The notes: generated from the letters alone by a model not told the origin. A stretch of 6,277 nucleotides of DNA from an uncultured Gemmataceae bacterium (GCA_937922175.1 CAKZUU010000372.1:1-6277), one strand, 5' to 3'. Positions 1-6,277 are shown, numbered from the stretch's first letter. Numbers and translations: made by a program.

Positions 1-1010
1 TGATAACGACCGTCGATTTTTTCAAGGAACACCCGCATGACGGTGCTGTGGGTCTGATCCCCGACGAACAATTGATGGGAGAAAGGTCCGAACTTTCCGC
101 CGGTGCGGTCGCACTCGATCCCGGCTGCGGACTGCCCCATCTTGCCGTAGGGGAAGTACACCGCCGGCGGCATCAATTGAGGGATCTTTTTCGCTTCGAC
201 GGCGAGCCGACTTCCCGATTCCGGTCTCATTGGGGCCGGACCAAGATACCGTGCCTCGGGGGTGTCGTACCAGCGAAAGCTATCCGGGTGTCCGACGAAA
301 CCGCCGACGGTGAGTTGTTTCAAGGCGCAGGTGCCGTTCCAGGGGCCTTGATTATCGGTATAGAACACATCACCCTCGGCATTGAAACCGATACCGCCCG
401 GGGAGCGGACACCGCTGGTCGTGGGAATAAATTGGCCCTGAGGTGTGACTTTCCCGGCCCAGCCGCGGAATTTCACCTCGCTGCTGAACGAACCTGTCAG
501 ACAGAACGCCACCCAAAGATTGCCTTCGCGATCGAATTTCGACCCGAAATTGTACTCGTGGTGGTCGCCGCTGATCTCCCAACCTTGCGAGAAAACTTCG
601 AAGACGTCGGCCTTGCCGTCACCGTTGCTGTCGCGGACTCGGGTGACGTCCGGTCGATGAACGACATACAACCAGCCGTCCCTGTGAGCCAGCCCAAGAA
701 TTTCGTGCAAGCCGTGGGCAAAACGGGTAAACCGAGCCTGCTTCGGATCGTCGGCGAACGCTTGATCGATGAGCCAGATTTCGCCTCGCCGCGTGCCGAC
801 CGCGACTCGACCGTCGGGTAGCACTTCGATCGCCCCAGGTTCGATGACTTCGCCAGGGGGCGGTTCATAGGTCAGGATCCAGTAGTACTGGGCCTCTTCG
901 CGCTCCCGCGATCGCTGGGCCATCGCCGATGGGGCAATCCCCAACCAGCCCAGACAAACTCCGCAGAGGAGGGCTCGCCATGCCGTGCCTCCCTGAATGT
1001 CGGTTGTCAC
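1..1010 (-). CDS. Secreted glucose/sorbosone-dehydrogenase-like beta-propeller protein (3' end outside window)
   Basis: The first 336 residues are visible; the C-terminus lies beyond position 1. It starts at a GTG (1010-1008) that overlaps the stop of the upstream cytochrome gene as GTGA. A GGAG sits 8 bases upstream, and the only in-frame ATG nearby (residue 30) lies inside the signal peptide. Residues 11-31 form a Sec signal peptide with a hydrophobic core and a likely cleavage site after SAMA (31). The mature part shows repeated propeller-type strands: IEVLPDGRVAVGTRRGEIW (61-79), a GLHEILGL turn (100-107), KFDREGNLWV (158-167) and SPGGIGFNAEGDVFYTDNQG (203-222). Residues 127-138 read DSNGDGKADVFE, an EF-hand-like DxNxDGxxDxxE calcium loop. 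This pattern fits planctomycete/verrucomicrobial secreted propellers annotated as membrane-bound or sorbosone dehydrogenases (DUF7133-like), which often end in a CxxCH domain. No CxxCH occurs in the visible part. The substrate is unknown. It probably acts outside the cytoplasmic membrane with the adjacent cytochrome. Confidence 0.85.
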   Translation of the reverse strand, partial: MTTDIQGGTAWRALLCGVCLGWLGIAPSAMAQRSREREEAQYYWILTYEPPPGEVIEPGAIEVLPDGRVAVGTRRGEIWLIDQAFADDPKQARFTRFAHGLHEILGLAHRDGWLYVVHRPDVTRVRDSNGDGKADVFEVFSQGWEISGDHHEYNFGSKFDREGNLWVAFCLTGSFSSEVKFRGWAGKVTPQGQFIPTTSGVRSPGGIGFNAEGDVFYTDNQGPWNGTCALKQLTVGGFVGHPDSFRWYDTPEARYLGPAPMRPESGSRLAVEAKKIPQLMPPAVYFPYGKMGQSAAGIECDRTGGKFGPFSHQLFVGDQTHSTVMRVFLEKIDGRY

Positions 1011-3736
1011 CAGTGAATCTCCAATTGGAATTCCGCCTGACCATTGTCGAAACGAACGGGAATCAACAGCTCATCCTTGCCGGCGCTGCGTCGGACCTGG
1101 GCAGTGCCCTTTCGGATGATCATCTTCATCCCTCCGACAGAGAACGTCTGCTCCGGCAGCGATTCGATCCGATCGCCCACCGCCGCACGGAAATACAGAT
1201 CGGAGACGGGTCGGTTGGTTCTGACTCGTAAGGTCCAAAGAAGGAACGGTTCCGCGCCGCCGACGGCATTCGGGAAATCCTCGACGTCAAAATTCTCAAA
1301 CGAATACAAGAATGTCGGTCGATCATCCGGGGTGAGGCGATAACCACGGAATCGATAACCAAGCTCCTTGGCTGTGGCTGCCGGCCAAGGTGTGTCCGGT
1401 TTTTCGAGTCGGACGAAGGGAACCCCCTCATGCCAACGAACGACATTATCGCCCAGCGGTCCCTCAAAACCGGCCCCCCGATCCGTCCAATGGCGGGCAG
1501 CGTCGATGAAGGCCCCTTGCCAAATCAGGGCCAATCGCATCTCATTCGCGTCGAACGCGAGATTGGCCCGCTCCGGATAACCGACACCGATCCCCCGCGT
1601 TCCGGCCCCTTGAATGAACGCACGGTAAACGATCGCCGACTTCGAGGGCAAAAGAGGAATCGACTGTTGGCCCAAACCGACGGGACGCTGTGCCTGAGCT
1701 CCGTCGCCGAGATATTGCCAAATGGCCTCGATTTGCGCCGCTGTCTTCCCACCGAGCAGGTTCGGGTAGAATGTCTCGCCGTCCGGCCAAGATGCCGGCA
1801 TCCGCGTTCCCGGACGGACCCTTTGCGGTTCCAATAAATATCGATGGAACCAACCGGGTTGCAGCCGCCGCGTCACGATCGTCAGGTCGATGCCTTGGAC
1901 ACCTTCGGCTCGTTGACCAGCGAAGGTGTGGCACTTGATGCAACTCAATGCCTGCGATCCCACCAGAAAACGCCCGGCCGCTTTGACTTTCGACAGTGGC
2001 GTCTCAAACCTGACCTCCGGACGCGGCAATGATTTGTCCACATCGAGGAGCGCTTCGACGAAGCCCGGCATGTGGTCTGATCCAAACCCCGGCATGCGAA
2101 CGTGCATGTAAGGCCGATCGTCCACCCCTTTATCGACGACCATCCGCAAATAGTCCGGATTCATTTTGCCGCCGACACCGTCGAGCGGGGGAGGAATTCG
2201 AGCTTCATCACCCATTTCTGGCTGCGATGTCGTGAAAGACGCATTCAGAGCTTCCGGCGGACCTCCAATTCCCTCGCGGGCATGACAGGCCACACAATTA
2301 AAACTCAAGAGAGTACGTTGAACTCGCTCGCGCGGGTCGCCGACGCTTGAATTCAGGGACTTCAAAGCCGCCTTCAGAGCCTCTCGCTGCGACTCGCTCA
2401 AGTCATACTTCACTGGTGTATGCTCGGTCAGGCAGCCTTTGGAGAGATCGAGTTGCTCGAGCTTGGGAGCCTTCAACCAGGAGGTGATGTTTTGTCCGCG
2501 ATGGGTGAGTGAATGACAGTTGGCGCAGCCGGTCTGGGCAAAGACCTCCTGACCGCGAGCCGCTAACTCCGGCTGGATTTCCAGACGATCCTCGACGGGA
2601 CCTTGACGGAACGAGGAAGGCGTGTTCAGCCCCTCTTCGGTTGCCGCGACGATCTCGCCGAGATCGCGCCGGGGTAAGTTGGGACCCTCGATCCCCACAC
2701 GCAGTTCAGCACCACCGCCCAATTGGAAAAACCCAACGACAACGTGGTGGACACCCGCCTTCAGGGCCAATTTTCCGGTCTCGCCTTTGGTTCCATGGAG
2801 GCCGTCGTTATCGACGATTTTTTGTCCATCGACCCAAAGGACACTGCCGTCGTCGCTCTCCGTCGTGAAGATGTACTCGCCGTCTCGCTCGACTCGGAAA
2901 TAACCGTCAAATCGGAGGGCGTAGTCGCTCGACCTCGGAGCAATCTCGATGTCGAAGGCAGGACTCAAACCGGAGCGGGTGGGCTTGATGCTGTCGAAGT
3001 TCGGGACGCGGTCATGCGCTCCTTCGTAATAGCGATAGTTCGTGGTGCCCAGACCCGTGGTGATGTCGGATGGCGAGTGTTGCAGCAGGAACTGCGCCAC
3101 CCGCCGAGCGTCCTTTCCGTCGAGAAGGGCCGGCATGCGACCGCTCGGCCGAACGCGATGCGGCTGCTCCAGAAGGTTGGTCAGTCCTTCGAGCGAATAT
3201 TTGGCGTGCAGATCGGTCAAAACCATCACAGGAGCAGCAACGGCGATGGGTTTGGCCGTGCGGTCCAACGGACCGTGGCACGCAACACAACCGATCCGCG
3301 TATAAACCTCGAAGCCTTGGATGATGGCGCGAAGATCTCGACGATGGGGCTTCGGGCTGCCGGTCGACGCGAGAAGATGCAGCAGGGCGTCGGATTTCGC
3401 GGAGCGATCGGGATCATGAGCGAGCAACTGCGGCATCAAAGTGCCGGGTTCGGCGGCGCGGGGATCGTGGATCATTTTCCGCAAATGGCTGATCCGCACC
3501 CGGGCACCAACACCATCCAAATTCGGTCCTGGGCGACGACCCAACAGCGGAGATTCGTGACAATTAACGCAGCCCAATTCGGTGAGCAAAATACGCCCCA
3601 AGAGTGGCCGATCCACCCGGCTGTCTTGAGCAAACCGCTCCCACACAGGAAGAAAGGGCGCCGAGCGATCGGCAGCGAAGGTCAGCCAGGGGAACAACGC
3701 GACCATCGCCGCGAGCCCACGCGGAAAACGACACAT
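1007..3736 (-). CDS. Exported five-heme cytochrome c with an internal PA14 domain
   Basis: This is a 909-aa exported protein. The chosen ATG (3736) has GGAG 9 bases upstream and opens a compact signal peptide ending near FAADRS (residues 20-25). A GTG at 3799 would add 21 residues ahead of the signal and has no ribosome binding site. Five CxxCH heme-attachment motifs occur: CVNCH (56-60), CVACH (150-154), CANCH (404-408), CVACH (481-485) and CIKCH (599-603). Candidate Met ligands are M101 (LMPQ), M201 (RMPA), M548 or M556 (RMPG, HMPG) and M646 (RMPA); the third domain has none. Between hemes two and three, residues about 236-350 form a PA14 beta-sandwich, with FDGYFRVERDGEYIFTTES and SVLWVDGQKIVDNDG as its core strands. 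About 210 residues at the end (from about 692) form a beta-rich module without heme motifs that I associate with other planctomycete cytochromes but cannot name. The likely role is electron transfer, with PA14 possibly binding glycan. It is the first gene of an operon, coupled to the propeller gene. Confidence 0.92.
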   Translation of the reverse strand: MCRFPRGLAAMVALFPWLTFAADRSAPFLPVWERFAQDSRVDRPLLGRILLTELGCVNCHESPLLGRRPGPNLDGVGARVRISHLRKMIHDPRAAEPGTLMPQLLAHDPDRSAKSDALLHLLASTGSPKPHRRDLRAIIQGFEVYTRIGCVACHGPLDRTAKPIAVAAPVMVLTDLHAKYSLEGLTNLLEQPHRVRPSGRMPALLDGKDARRVAQFLLQHSPSDITTGLGTTNYRYYEGAHDRVPNFDSIKPTRSGLSPAFDIEIAPRSSDYALRFDGYFRVERDGEYIFTTESDDGSVLWVDGQKIVDNDGLHGTKGETGKLALKAGVHHVVVGFFQLGGGAELRVGIEGPNLPRRDLGEIVAATEEGLNTPSSFRQGPVEDRLEIQPELAARGQEVFAQTGCANCHSLTHRGQNITSWLKAPKLEQLDLSKGCLTEHTPVKYDLSESQREALKAALKSLNSSVGDPRERVQRTLLSFNCVACHAREGIGGPPEALNASFTTSQPEMGDEARIPPPLDGVGGKMNPDYLRMVVDKGVDDRPYMHVRMPGFGSDHMPGFVEALLDVDKSLPRPEVRFETPLSKVKAAGRFLVGSQALSCIKCHTFAGQRAEGVQGIDLTIVTRRLQPGWFHRYLLEPQRVRPGTRMPASWPDGETFYPNLLGGKTAAQIEAIWQYLGDGAQAQRPVGLGQQSIPLLPSKSAIVYRAFIQGAGTRGIGVGYPERANLAFDANEMRLALIWQGAFIDAARHWTDRGAGFEGPLGDNVVRWHEGVPFVRLEKPDTPWPAATAKELGYRFRGYRLTPDDRPTFLYSFENFDVEDFPNAVGGAEPFLLWTLRVRTNRPVSDLYFRAAVGDRIESLPEQTFSVGGMKMIIRKGTAQVRRSAGKDELLIPVRFDNGQAEFQLEIHW
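1019..1022 (-). promoter_or_regulatory. Ribosome binding site of the propeller gene
   Basis: GGAG on the minus strand lies 8 bases before the GTG at 1010, inside the last codons of the cytochrome gene. Together with the GTGA overlap it supports the GTG start and suggests translational coupling. Confidence 0.6.
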
Positions 3737-3745
3737 CACGAGCAA

Positions 3746-3749
3746 CTCC
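3746..3749 (-). promoter_or_regulatory. Ribosome binding site of the cytochrome gene
   Basis: GGAG on the minus strand lies 9 bases before the ATG at 3736. The two upstream in-frame alternatives (GTG at 3799, ATG at 3784) have no comparable site, so this decides the start and gives a proper N-terminal signal peptide. Confidence 0.65.
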
Positions 3750-3772
3750 GGGAAATCGTGTCGGCGGGCCGA

Positions 3773-3782
3773 GCCACGTGGC
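3773..3782. repeat. Perfect 10-bp palindrome with a CACGTG core
   Basis: GCCACGTGGC is a perfect inverted repeat 37 bases upstream of the cytochrome start codon, where an operator could sit. The symmetry does not extend past 10 bp. In GC-rich DNA such a palindrome can arise by chance, so regulatory function is only a possibility. Confidence 0.3.
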
Positions 3783-3928
3783 ATCGGAGAGACATTCACA
3801 ACTTATGACCCGTAACCGATCGGACAAGTGAGACGAGCTCGCGGATCGAGCCTTCATGGAGCTTCGATGGGTTTGCTCTTGCAACCCCGGACGGAATCGG
3901 TTATGGCCCCGCGCGGTCGGGAGAAATC

Positions 3929-3936
3929 AGGGGAGG
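3929..3936 (+). promoter_or_regulatory. Strong ribosome binding site of the 169-aa protein gene
   Basis: AGGGGAGG lies 6 bases before the ATG at 3943. It is the strongest Shine-Dalgarno match in the window. It sets the start at 3943 rather than at the in-frame ATG at 3856, which would put 29 arginine-rich residues ahead of the hydrophobic signal. Confidence 0.8.
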
Positions 3937-3942
3937 CGAGTC

Positions 3943-4452
3943 ATGCACGCTGCTCGTTCCGTTTTGTGGTTGCTTTTTGGCTTGGGGGTAGGTGTCGCGG
4001 CGACCACCTTCGCCATCGGACAAACCGTCCGACGCAGCGCCTTGACGGACCCGAACCTGCTGTTGGCTGGAAGCAACGACCGCTACGAGGACTACGCCAT
4101 GTGCACTGGGGCCGTCGCCTTGACACCCCGGGCACCCACGGATGGTTTGTGGATTCTTGACTATCGTGCCGGCAAACTTCTGGGGACCGTGATTGACCGT
4201 AATCAGGGACGAATCACCGGTTTCGCTGAGGTCAATCTGGTGCAGGACTTTCAGATTCCTCCGAAGCAGAACGTCCACTTCATGATGACCACCGGCATGA
4301 TCGCCGCCGGTCAATCCGCCCTTTATGTCGTAGAAACGACAACGGGGAAATTCGGCATCTACACGCTCGGACCTGACCCCACGAATCCCCAAGCAGGAAT
4401 CATTATTCGCCGACATGACATGGGCTATTTCCGGCAGCCGGAGCGGCAGTGA
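3943..4452 (+). CDS. Signal-anchored protein of unknown function, planctomycete type
   Basis: This is a 169-aa protein whose function I do not recognise. The start follows from the strong AGGGGAGG site upstream. Residues 7-26 form one hydrophobic segment after an Arg at position 5, either an uncleaved anchor or a signal peptide; the rest should lie outside the membrane. The body has a polar motif NDRYEDYAMCTG (45-56), two similar strand-turn units at 69-85 (LWILDYRAGKL core) and 127-143 (LYVVETTTGKF core), and a conserved-looking VHFMMTTGMI stretch (111-120). The two units share L[WY][IV][LV][DE]xx[AT]GK[LF], as in PQQ- or YVTN-type propeller blades, but two units are too few for a propeller. 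I see no CxxCH, catalytic triad or metal motif; single Cys at 54. It heads the rightward unit, 57 bp before the porphyrinogen oxidase gene and divergent from the cytochrome operon. It resembles planctomycete hypothetical proteins I have seen; a role in heme or redox handling would be a guess from position only. Confidence 0.85.
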   Translation: MHAARSVLWLLFGLGVGVAATTFAIGQTVRRSALTDPNLLLAGSNDRYEDYAMCTGAVALTPRAPTDGLWILDYRAGKLLGTVIDRNQGRITGFAEVNLVQDFQIPPKQNVHFMMTTGMIAAGQSALYVVETTTGKFGIYTLGPDPTNPQAGIIIRRHDMGYFRQPERQ

Positions 4453-4509
4453 CGACGCCTTCGCTGCCGACGCTACCCAAACCCAACCCTTGCGCCGTAG
4501 ATTCACCGC

Positions 4510-5931
4510 ATGCGGCGTGTCGTCATTGTGGGAGCGGGGATCTCGGGACTGGCACTGGCTTTTCATTTGAAGCAGCGGGTGCCTCACCTCGACCTCACCC
4601 TTCTCGAGTCCGATTCGCGCCCCGGTGGAAAAATCTGGACGGAGCGCGAGAACGGCTTCCTCGTCGAATATGGTCCGAACGGCTTCCTGGAAACAAAAAC
4701 CGCAACGAAAGATCTGGCGCACGATCTCGGGCTGAGTTCGGAACTGATCTCCGCTTCGGAAGCGTCCCGGCAAAATCGTTACCTGTTTTTGAACGAACGG
4801 CTTCATCGTTTACCGAATGGCCCAATCGGTTTGTTGCTGTCGCGCTGCCTGAGCTGGCGTGGCAAATGGGGAATCATCCGCGAGCTGATTCGTCCGGGCC
4901 GTCCTCCCCAGCACGACGAGAGCGTGGCTGAATTCTTCCGCCGACGGTTTGGCTCCGAAGTCGCCGATACCCTGGGCGACGCGCTGGTGACAGGGATTCA
5001 CGGGGGCGATCCGGAGAAATTGAGCCTCGCGTCGGCCTTCCCCCGAGCCGCCGAGATGGAAGCACAACATGGGAGTGTCATTCGAGGCTTCTTGCGGTCC
5101 GCGGCCGAACGCCGGCGTCAAGCGAGAGCCTCGGGGCGAGAGCCGGCGCGGGCGGGCCGATTATGGTCGTTCCGCCACGGGCTGCGACAATTGATCGATG
5201 CGCTGGCGGAGCGATTGACCGGAGCCTTGATCTGCGGGGTGAGAGTGACGGGCGTCCGGCGGGGTCGGGTTGGCTGGATCGTCCAAGGTGAAGGTCAAGA
5301 AAGCTGGTCGGCGGACGTCGTGGTGCTAGGATGTCCGGCGGATGAAGCTGCCTCGATGATTGCGGATGTTGATCCGGAGCTAGCGGAGCACCTTGCGGGG
5401 ATCGCCTACAACCGTATTGCCGTCGTCGCGATGGGCTTTCCCCAAAGCGAGGTGCCCCGACCGCGGCCAGGGTTCGGCTACATCGCTCCGCAGCGAACCC
5501 GCCGGGATGTCTTGGGCATTCAATGGTGCTCGTCGATCTATCCTGGCCGCGCCCCGGAGAAATTTGTTTTGTGGCGGGCTCTGTGCGGCGGATGGAATCG
5601 GCCAGACGTCGTGGATTGGGATGACGACCGGCTGCTTCAAGCTGTCCGAGAAGAAATCCGTATCGGAATGCACGTTCATTCTCCACCCGTCTTCCACCGC
5701 ATCATCCGCTGGCGGCGAGCGATCCCCCAGTACCACGTCGGACACCGCGAACGCCTGGCACGAATTTCTCAACGCGTGGCCCAGCTTCCGGGGTTATATC
5801 TAACCGGAAACGCTTATCGCGGTGTGGCACTCAACGATTGCACGGAACAAGCGAACCTGTTGGCGGCGCGAATTGAAAACGACTTTTTGACATCCCCAAC
5901 TTCTCCATCTCCTCGGAAGGAATCACCATGA
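4510..5931 (+). CDS. hemG: Protoporphyrinogen/coproporphyrinogen oxidase, FAD-dependent (HemY type)
   Basis: This 473-aa flavoprotein catalyses the six-electron, oxygen-dependent oxidation of a porphyrinogen to a porphyrin late in heme synthesis. The length fits the HemY-type family. The N-terminal Rossmann motif GAGISG (8-13) with E33 (LLESDSRPGGK) binds the FAD ADP moiety, and EYGPNGF (53-59) follows. The family signature TGIHGGDPEKLSLASAFP spans 161-178, IPQYHVGH spans 405-412, and the C-terminal FAD-contacting block LTGNAYRGVALNDC spans 431-444. The last 13 residues are a Ser/Pro-rich tail outside the conserved fold. An in-frame TAG at 4498 makes the ATG at 4510 the first possible start, although no clear Shine-Dalgarno site precedes it. 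Its stop overlaps the glgC start as ATGA. Sequence alone does not separate the protoporphyrinogen enzyme (HemY/HemG) from the coproporphyrinogen enzyme (CgoX/HemY of Gram-positives); the former is more likely in a planctomycete. The gene symbol follows PPOX usage and could equally be hemY. Confidence 0.93.
   Translation: MRRVVIVGAGISGLALAFHLKQRVPHLDLTLLESDSRPGGKIWTERENGFLVEYGPNGFLETKTATKDLAHDLGLSSELISASEASRQNRYLFLNERLHRLPNGPIGLLLSRCLSWRGKWGIIRELIRPGRPPQHDESVAEFFRRRFGSEVADTLGDALVTGIHGGDPEKLSLASAFPRAAEMEAQHGSVIRGFLRSAAERRRQARASGREPARAGRLWSFRHGLRQLIDALAERLTGALICGVRVTGVRRGRVGWIVQGEGQESWSADVVVLGCPADEAASMIADVDPELAEHLAGIAYNRIAVVAMGFPQSEVPRPRPGFGYIAPQRTRRDVLGIQWCSSIYPGRAPEKFVLWRALCGGWNRPDVVDWDDDRLLQAVREEIRIGMHVHSPPVFHRIIRWRRAIPQYHVGHRERLARISQRVAQLPGLYLTGNAYRGVALNDCTEQANLLAARIENDFLTSPTSPSPRKESP
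5917..5921 (+). promoter_or_regulatory. Ribosome binding site of glgC
   Basis: AAGGA lies 6 bases before the glgC ATG at 5928, inside the last codons of the porphyrinogen oxidase gene. It fixes the overlapping ATGA start and points to coupled translation. Confidence 0.7.
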
Positions 5932-6277
5932 ACCGCGTCTTAAGCTTGATTCTCGGCGGAGGCCGCGGCACCCGCCTGTTCCCCCTGACGAAGTCGCGCA
6001 GCAAACCAGCGATGCCTCTGGCCGGTCGTTACCGCCTCATCGACATCCCGATTTCCAACTGCATCAACAGTGGTCTCAATCACATTTATGTTCTAACGCA
6101 ATTCCTCTCTGCGAGCTTGCATCGGCACATCAGCAACACCTACAAGTTCGACATGTTTGACCGAGGCTTCTGCGAAATCCTCGCTGCCCAGCAGACCTAC
6201 GAGAACAACGATTGGTACCAAGGCACCGCCGACGCGATTCGGCAGAACATGCGCTACATCACCGATGAATACGACGA
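5928..6277 (+). CDS. glgC: Glucose-1-phosphate adenylyltransferase (ADP-glucose pyrophosphorylase), 5' part
   Basis: The first 116 codons are visible; the gene runs off the right edge. GlgC makes ADP-glucose from ATP and glucose 1-phosphate in the cytoplasm, the committed step of bacterial glycogen synthesis. The nucleotide-binding loop GGGRGTRLFPLT (10-21) is followed by RSKPAMPLAGRYRLIDIP (24-41), SNCINSG (43-49), YVLTQF (54-59) and AAQQ...WYQGTADAIRQN (86-107), all hallmarks of the family's N-terminal nucleotidyltransferase domain. The RLFPLTK, PLAGRYRLIDIPISN and TQFLSASLHRHI wording is closer to cyanobacterial and plant enzymes than to the E. coli enzyme, which reads differently at these points. 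The C-terminal beta-helix domain lies beyond the window. The start overlaps the stop of the porphyrinogen oxidase gene by 4 bases, so the two are probably translated from one mRNA. Confidence 0.96.
   Translation, partial: MNRVLSLILGGGRGTRLFPLTKSRSKPAMPLAGRYRLIDIPISNCINSGLNHIYVLTQFLSASLHRHISNTYKFDMFDRGFCEILAAQQTYENNDWYQGTADAIRQNMRYITDEYD

Larger units (their letters stand above)
3737..3942. promoter_or_regulatory. Divergent intergenic region with the promoters of both operons
   Basis: These 206 bp separate the divergent cytochrome and 169-aa protein genes and must hold both promoters unless one start is misassigned. No strong sigma-70 box is visible. The best rightward match is TTGCAA (3879-3884), a 17-base spacer and TATGGC (3902-3907), which is weak. 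The best leftward match is TTGTCC (3827-3822) and CATAAG (3807-3802), but its 14-base spacer is short. Three short perfect palindromes also occur: one at 3773-3782, CCGATCGG at 3816-3823 and CGAGCTCG at 3834-3841. The region is supported by gene layout; the individual boxes are guesses. Confidence 0.5.

Noticed and set aside
48..821. 257-codon plus-strand open frame
   Set aside because: It lies opposite the propeller gene, whose frame carries a signal peptide and repeated strand motifs.
497..868. 123-codon minus-strand open frame inside the propeller gene
   Set aside because: It is in a different frame from the one that gives the signal peptide, calcium loop and propeller strands.
2723..3808. 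361-codon plus-strand open frame opposite the cytochrome
   Set aside because: It is the antisense of a gene with five CxxCH motifs and a PA14 domain. Its own translation shows no domain, signal or motif.
3834..3861. Possible hairpin built on CGAGCTCG and nearby GAGC/GCTC words
   Set aside because: The arms are short and imperfect and no T-run follows, so neither a terminator nor a riboswitch can be supported.
4453..4509. Possible terminator or separate promoter between the 169-aa gene and the porphyrinogen oxidase gene
   Set aside because: The 57 bp show no stem-loop with a T-run and no clear promoter boxes, so read-through as one unit is simpler.
3901..4806. 301-codon minus-strand open frame
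   Set aside because: It runs antisense across two plus-strand genes with good starts and recognisable proteins; its translation has no recognisable features.
4449..4931. 160-codon plus-strand frame starting with a GTGA overlap to the 169-aa gene
   Set aside because: The overlap looks like coupling, but the frame runs through the FAD-binding region of the porphyrinogen oxidase in another frame and encodes no known motif.

Overview
The window looks like chromosomal DNA from a planctomycete (Planctomycetota), possibly of the Gemmata group. This rests on the gene content: a secreted multi-CxxCH cytochrome interrupted by a PA14 domain, coupled to a secreted glucose/sorbosone-dehydrogenase-like beta-propeller, beside a signal-anchored protein of a type I associate with planctomycetes, a HemY-type porphyrinogen oxidase and a cyanobacterial/plant-like GlgC. 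The assignment is by family resemblance, not by a search. The DNA is moderately GC-rich, so long open frames lie opposite or across the real genes. I see no tRNA, rRNA, CRISPR array, transposase or attachment site.

Layout. Two transcription units diverge from a 206-bp intergenic region (3737-3942). Leftward (minus strand) runs a two-gene operon: a five-heme cytochrome c with a PA14 domain (1007-3736), then a secreted beta-propeller protein whose start overlaps the cytochrome stop in a GTGA (1-1010, 3' end beyond the window). Rightward (plus strand) runs a 169-aa signal-anchored protein of unknown function (3943-4452), then, after 57 bp, a HemY-type porphyrinogen oxidase (4510-5931), then the first 116 codons of glgC, overlapping the previous stop in an ATGA (5928 to the window end).

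How the genes may work together. The leftward pair looks like an exported oxidoreductase module: a propeller that could bind or oxidise a sugar, alcohol or polyol, and a multiheme cytochrome that could carry the electrons and, through PA14, hold on to a carbohydrate or surface. The rightward unit makes heme (or its precursor) and ADP-glucose for glycogen. A heme-synthesis gene opposite a multiheme cytochrome suggests a shared heme theme, but nothing in the sequence proves co-regulation.

I did not find a clearly new defence or mobile system. The points most worth a second look are the PA14-cytochrome/propeller pair, the third heme domain that lacks an evident Met ligand, the uncharacterised C-terminal module of the cytochrome, the unknown 169-aa protein with a two-fold blade-like repeat, and the translational coupling of the porphyrinogen oxidase gene to glgC.
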